56,705 nucleotides of DNA, taken from NCBI GenBank assembly GCA_002476495.1, contig DLKL01000040.1, positions 49,833 to 106,537 of the forward strand. The letters run 5' to 3'. The position numbers were made by a program, and so were the translations under genes. Within the stretch, counting starts at the first letter, position 1. Every line of letters starts with the position of its first letter. Below are positions 52,763-56,705 of this stretch, piece after piece. The notes under the pieces were generated by a model that saw only the letters and a program-made list of their open reading frames with translations, was not told the origin of the DNA and searched no databases. Source of the DNA: Lachnospiraceae bacterium UBA7589. Its GTDB lineage: Bacteria; Bacillota; Clostridia; Lachnospirales; Lachnospiraceae.

Positions 52763-55090
52763 ATGATAATGTTAAAACCAGGAATGATATTATGTGACAG
52801 ATATGAAATACTCGATGTGGTTGGTGCCGGAGGAATGTCAATTGTATATAAGGCACGCTGCCACAGGCTAAACAGAAATGTTGCAATTAAAGTATTAAAG
52901 CCGGAGTTTGCCAATGACAAAAGCTTTGTAACAAAGTTCCGTGTTGAGGCTCAGGCATCGGCAGGGCTTTCACATCCTAACATTGTAAATGTATATGATG
53001 TATATGATGATGACGGGTTATATTTTATTGTTATGGAACTGGTTGAGGGAATTACCCTCAAGGAATATATACAGCAGCATGGAAGATTGTCCATGGATGA
53101 GGCTATTAATTTTTCCATCCAGATTGCTTCAGGCCTTGAGGCTGCCCATGAGAGTCATATTATTCACAGGGATATTAAACCACAGAATATAATTGTTTCA
53201 AAAAATGGTACAATCAAGGTAACAGATTTTGGTATAGCCAAGGCAGCTACCTCTAATACCCTTACATCGGGAGCTATGGGAAGTGTGCATTACATTTCGC
53301 CGGAGCAGGCAAGAGGGGGCTTCAGTGATGAGAGAAGTGATATATATTCACTGGGTATTACTATGTATGAAATGGTTACAGGCAGAGTGCCTTTTGAGGG
53401 AGACAATAATGTATCTGTGGCACTTATGCATATACAAAGTGAGATGATACCTCCAAGACAGTATTACCCTGATATATATTCAAGCTTTGAGAAGATTATT
53501 ATGAAGGCTACCCAGAAGAAGCCGGAGAGGAGATACCTCACTGCAAGTGCCCTTATTGCCGATTTAAAGAGGGTACAGAATAATCCCAACATAGATATAA
53601 TTGTTGCACCTGCTTCTGTAACCAACAGCCCTACCAAGGAGCTTACCAGGGAAGATGTAAGAGCCATAAGAAATGTAAGCTCATATAAGGATGCAGGTAC
53701 ATATCAGCAGGCTAAAGGATATGTTGACAACAGTCAGCTTAACACCTTTGGGGAAAATCCTCCTGTACAAAATGATATGGGAGAGCTTAAACCTATAGGA
53801 GGTATATCACCTATACCTGTTAATAACCAGCGCATTAACCAGATGATTAATGATTCCTACGAGGATGAATATGATTATGAGGATGAATATGAGTATGAGA
53901 ATGAACAGTCATCCCAGCCGGTGAGACAAAAGTCCGGTATCAAGAAAATCCAGGATGATTATGATGAAGAAGATTACGAAAATGATGATTCGGAGATAGA
54001 TCCAAGCCTTAAAAAGGCAGTCACTATAGCAGGCATAGCTACAGCAGTAATAATAGCTATCATTGTTATAATTGCAATTGCCAAAATTACCGGTAATTTC
54101 GGAGGCAGCAAGAAGGATAAGACGAATGATATCATCTCATCCGAGGATGCAGAGGAAATAGTCATGATAGATGTCAGGGAGTTTGCTGAAAAGAAAGCAC
54201 TTGACATGCTTAGCAAGCAGGGATTTACCAACGTTAAGGTAGAGAGAGTGGAAAACAATGAAATTCCTGAGGGATATGTAGTAGACCAGAGCGTTGAACC
54301 AAATAAGGCAGTTCCAAGTGATACAGAGATAATTATCTCCGTAAGCGGAGGCACAGAGGAATTAGAGGTTCCTAAGGTGGAAGGTTATACTGATGAACAG
54401 GCTTGTCAGATTATAAAGGAAGCAGGCTTTAAGGTTAAGCATGCCTATGCATATGATGATGAGGTAGAAAAGGATATGGTTATATCCCAGTCACCGGCTG
54501 CAGGAGAGATGGCTCCGGCAGATTCAGAGATTATTATTACAGTAAGCAACGGCTCCGAAAAGAAAGAAACAAAGGTTCCTAATCTCTATGGACTTACTGA
54601 AAGCCAGGCTCAGGATACTCTTGAATCCAATAAGCTCAGCGTCGGAAAGGTAACTCATGAAAATCATGATACAGCTCCTGAAGGAACTGTAATTAATCAG
54701 TCTGTAAGCCAGGGCTCCACTGCTACCGAAGGAGATAAAATAGACATAGTAATAAGTGACGGACCAAAGGAAAAGAAGATAACCTATACTGCAGTGGTTG
54801 ACGGTACCATTACATTGAATAATGCAGATATAACACTTTCGGACGGAACTGCGGCATCTCTTGACGGAGCTGATGTTACAGTCCGTATAACAGTAAACGG
54901 AGCAACCAGGGATAAAACCGTAAAGGCAGTCTTAGGCTCTCCTAGTGCCGTATCAGAAACTATATCAGGGCTTTCATCAGACAGTGGCAATGCAACCTTT
55001 GAGGTTATCTATAACGGAACTAATGTTACAGGTAATTTCAGCACTTCCCCTTCTGTAAGATATTCTGAAGTAGAGGAACCACAGGAATAG
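52763..55090 (+). CDS. prkC: PASTA-domain Ser/Thr protein kinase PrkC/StkP
   Basis: This membrane kinase senses muropeptides or lipid II and regulates growth, cell-wall work and spore exit. The 775-residue protein has a kinase domain (about 14-275: GAGGMSIVYKA, Lys43, HRDIKPQN, DFGIAKA), an Asp/Glu/Tyr-rich juxtamembrane stretch (about 365-415), a transmembrane helix (about 418-440), three PASTA domains (about 466-532, 534-600, 605-672) and a further C-terminal beta domain of about 100 residues. The start at 52763 or the ATG two codons later are both possible. Its stop codon abuts the rsgA start. Confidence 0.95.
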   Translation: MIMLKPGMILCDRYEILDVVGAGGMSIVYKARCHRLNRNVAIKVLKPEFANDKSFVTKFRVEAQASAGLSHPNIVNVYDVYDDDGLYFIVMELVEGITLKEYIQQHGRLSMDEAINFSIQIASGLEAAHESHIIHRDIKPQNIIVSKNGTIKVTDFGIAKAATSNTLTSGAMGSVHYISPEQARGGFSDERSDIYSLGITMYEMVTGRVPFEGDNNVSVALMHIQSEMIPPRQYYPDIYSSFEKIIMKATQKKPERRYLTASALIADLKRVQNNPNIDIIVAPASVTNSPTKELTREDVRAIRNVSSYKDAGTYQQAKGYVDNSQLNTFGENPPVQNDMGELKPIGGISPIPVNNQRINQMINDSYEDEYDYEDEYEYENEQSSQPVRQKSGIKKIQDDYDEEDYENDDSEIDPSLKKAVTIAGIATAVIIAIIVIIAIAKITGNFGGSKKDKTNDIISSEDAEEIVMIDVREFAEKKALDMLSKQGFTNVKVERVENNEIPEGYVVDQSVEPNKAVPSDTEIIISVSGGTEELEVPKVEGYTDEQACQIIKEAGFKVKHAYAYDDEVEKDMVISQSPAAGEMAPADSEIIITVSNGSEKKETKVPNLYGLTESQAQDTLESNKLSVGKVTHENHDTAPEGTVINQSVSQGSTATEGDKIDIVISDGPKEKKITYTAVVDGTITLNNADITLSDGTAASLDGADVTVRITVNGATRDKTVKAVLGSPSAVSETISGLSSDSGNATFEVIYNGTNVTGNFSTSPSVRYSEVEEPQE

Positions 55091-55978
55091 ATGCAAGGGA
55101 AGATAATTAAAGGTGTAGGTGGGTTCTATTATGTCCACCTGCACCATAACAGGATATATGAATGTAAGGCAAAGGGTATTTTCAGAAATCAGAATATTAA
55201 GCCGGCTGTGGGAGATGATGTGATTATAGATATAATCAGTGAAGAAAAACACACCGGCAATATTATTGATATCCTTCCGAGAAAAAATCTTCTTATAAGA
55301 CCGGCAGTGGCCAATGTTGACCAGGGAGTTATTATTTTTGCCCTGGCGCAGCCCAAGCCTAATTTTAATCTGTTGGACAGATTTCTTATTATGATGGACA
55401 GGCAGGAGGTTAAGACCATAATATGTCTTAACAAGGGAGATCTTGTAGATTCTGATTATGCCAATGAGATAAAAAATATATATACAAAATCCGGATATCA
55501 GGTCATAATCACTTCTGTCACATCACCTGCTTTTAAAGAGGGAATTTCAAAGCTGGGTGAACTTATAGAAGGCAGAACCTCAGTATTTGCAGGCCCCTCC
55601 GGAGTAGGCAAATCATCCATAATTAATCTTTTTAATCCCATGGCAGGTGCAAAAACAGGCGAGATAAGTGAAAAGATAAAACGGGGTAAGCATACCACAA
55701 GACATTCTGAGCTGATGTGGATAAAGGAAGATACCTATATAATGGATACACCGGGCTTCAGCTCGTTATATGTGAACGATATGGAGGAGCAGGAGCTTAA
55801 GAATTATTATAATGAATTTATTCCCTGTCAGCGAAATTGCAGATTTAACGGCTGTGCTCATATAAATGAGCCGGATTGCGGGGTTAAGCTTGCCATAGAG
55901 CAGGGGAAAATAAGCAGCTTAAGATATGACAATTATGTGCAATTGTACCATGAAATAAAAGACAAAAGGAGATGGTAG
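55091..55978 (+). CDS. rsgA: Ribosome small-subunit GTPase RsgA
   Basis: RsgA is a circularly permuted GTPase that checks late 30S assembly. The 295-residue protein has an OB-fold N-terminus, GTPase motifs in permuted order (G4 CLNKGDL, G1 GPSGVGKSSI, G3 DTPGFSS) and a C-terminal zinc knuckle with Cys/His (CQRNCRFNGCAH then EPDCGV). It starts directly after the prkC stop codon, so translation is coupled. Confidence 0.96.
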   Translation: MQGKIIKGVGGFYYVHLHHNRIYECKAKGIFRNQNIKPAVGDDVIIDIISEEKHTGNIIDILPRKNLLIRPAVANVDQGVIIFALAQPKPNFNLLDRFLIMMDRQEVKTIICLNKGDLVDSDYANEIKNIYTKSGYQVIITSVTSPAFKEGISKLGELIEGRTSVFAGPSGVGKSSIINLFNPMAGAKTGEISEKIKRGKHTTRHSELMWIKEDTYIMDTPGFSSLYVNDMEEQELKNYYNEFIPCQRNCRFNGCAHINEPDCGVKLAIEQGKISSLRYDNYVQLYHEIKDKRRW

Positions 55979-55979
55979 C

Positions 55980-56630
55980 ATGAATATTCTTTCACCATCA
56001 CTGTTATCGGTTAATTTTAATAATATTGAGGCGGATGCCGGAATTCTGGATGAAGCGGGAGTAAAATGGTACCATCTGGATGTTATGGATGGAGTTTTTG
56101 TCAGGAATATATCCTTTGGACCACCTGTTATTGCGTCTATAAGAAAAATCACAAAAGCCTTCTTTGATGTTCATCTTATGATAACAGAGCCTGTAAGGTA
56201 TGTGGATGTATTCAGGGAGGCAGGAGCGGATATGATAACCGTTCATTATGAAGCCTGCCGGGATCTGGATGAAACAATTGAGGCCATTAAAAGAACCGGA
56301 GCCGGAGTGGGATTATCCATCAATCCTGACACAGATTACAAGGTGGTTTTTCCGTATCTTGACAGAGTTGACATGATATTGGTAATGAGCGTATATCCGG
56401 GATTTGGCGGACAAAAATTTATTCCCGAAGTTCTTGAAAAAGCAAGTCAAATTCGTAAAATTGCAAATGAAAACGGAAAAAACGTTATAATAGAAATTGA
56501 CGGCGCAGTAAATAGACAAACGGTAGAACAAGTTTGGAATTCCGATATAGATATAGCCGTTGCGGGTAGCGCGGTATTCGGGGCAAAATCTTATAAAGAC
56601 GAAATTGAATTTTTGCAAGGTAATAAATGA
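55980..56630 (+). CDS. rpe: Ribulose-phosphate 3-epimerase (codon usage changes within the gene)
   Basis: Rpe interconverts ribulose 5-phosphate and xylulose 5-phosphate in the pentose phosphate pathway. The 216-residue TIM-barrel protein has LSPSLLSVNF, HLDVMDGVFV (metal His/Asp), FDVHLMI, VMSVYPGFGGQKF and EIDGAV plus VAGSAVFG for phosphate binding. GGAGA precedes the ATG, one base after rsgA. From about the GFGGQ motif onward, Gln is always CAA and CGT Arg and GCG Ala codons appear, unlike the upstream genes. The reading frame stays intact and the family fold is complete, so the gene may be chimeric; see findings. Confidence 0.93.
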   Translation: MNILSPSLLSVNFNNIEADAGILDEAGVKWYHLDVMDGVFVRNISFGPPVIASIRKITKAFFDVHLMITEPVRYVDVFREAGADMITVHYEACRDLDETIEAIKRTGAGVGLSINPDTDYKVVFPYLDRVDMILVMSVYPGFGGQKFIPEVLEKASQIRKIANENGKNVIIEIDGAVNRQTVEQVWNSDIDIAVAGSAVFGAKSYKDEIEFLQGNK

Positions 56631-56705
56631 AACTAAAAGCTTTTTTAAACGGGGAATTTTATAACGGTAAAATAGAAAACGAAAATTGTTTAGTCGTCGC
56701 GTGCG
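56627..56705 (+). CDS. Start of a gene, probably thiamine pyrophosphokinase (cut by window end)
   Basis: An ORF begins at ATG 56627, overlapping the rpe stop as ATGA, and runs to the window end (26 codons, MKLKAFLNGEFYNGK at the start, CLVVAC at the end). Thiamine pyrophosphokinase (thiN) normally follows rsgA-rpe in Firmicutes, and the hydrophobic strand leading to VVAC would fit the VxADGG nucleotide motif, but too little is visible for a firm name. Codon usage resembles the second half of rpe rather than the rest of the window. Confidence 0.5.
   Translation, partial: MKLKAFLNGEFYNGKIENENCLVVAC

Noticed and set aside
54001..55087. Tandem repeat or recombination in the prkC 3' half
   Set aside because: The periodicity comes from three ordinary PASTA domains that differ clearly in sequence.
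1..56705. CRISPR arrays, rRNA/tRNA genes, prophage or complete insertion sequence
   Set aside because: No direct-repeat/spacer pattern, no rRNA or tRNA-like sequence, and no transposase or integrase gene was found; the only mobile trace is the intron scar near 13.9 kb.

Overview
The window looks like a chromosome segment of a Gram-positive anaerobe of the Clostridia, most likely Lachnospiraceae. The reasons are the A+T-rich DNA, strong AGGAGG-type ribosome binding sites, TTGACA-17-TATAAT-type promoters, a type III glutamine synthetase, LL-diaminopimelate aminotransferase (dapL) and the block gmk-rpoZ-priA-def-fmt-rsmB-rlmN-stp-prkC-rsgA-rpe. Taxonomy is inferred from gene content only. There are no rRNA or tRNA genes and no CRISPR array.

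Layout. 1-5.9 kb: the end of trmD, two lipoproteins, a membrane/coiled-coil protein, an OmpR-type two-component pair and CheV. 5.9-12.9 kb: an argD-like aminotransferase, an M18 aminopeptidase and a 1419-residue hybrid sensor whose H-box histidine is Asn. 12.9-14.0 kb: a small accessory patch with a very A+T-rich CPBP protease gene, an orphan ORF fragment and the 3' scar of a group II intron (maturase C-terminus plus domains V and VI). 14.0-39.2 kb: a nitrogen/glutamine supercluster with amt fused to PII (-), glnN-purF (-), a likely single operon pyrG-gltB-gltD-glnA-ANTAR-dapL-asnB-purB-purA (+), and carA-carB (-). 39.5-42.9 kb: glgA and rqcH. 42.9-56.7 kb: the housekeeping operon yicC-gmk-rpoZ-murE-priA-def-fmt-rsmB-rlmN-stp-prkC-rsgA-rpe-(thiN, cut by the window end).

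How the genes fit together. The central 25 kb is almost entirely about taking up ammonium, fixing it into glutamine and glutamate (Amt-PII, two unrelated glutamine synthetases, GOGAT), and spending the amide or amino nitrogen (PurF, PyrG, CarAB, AsnB, PurA/PurB, DapL). An RNA-binding ANTAR protein with a degenerate receiver sits in the main operon.

The most interesting signal is a recurring leader element. Each of the four transcription units in this cluster (amt, glnN-purF, pyrG operon, carAB) has, between promoter and first gene, one strong hairpin whose 5' arm starts with CAARGGCGY and whose 3' arm runs into a T-rich tract. In two cases it is a textbook intrinsic terminator, and in most it lies only about 10-25 nt from the predicted transcription start. 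This looks like a local attenuation regulon for glutamine metabolism. The ANTAR protein is the obvious candidate partner, but the canonical two-hexaloop ANTAR target is not visible, so the mechanism may be different.

At the right end, codon usage changes abruptly inside rpe at a conserved motif, which suggests recombination or a chimeric assembly join.
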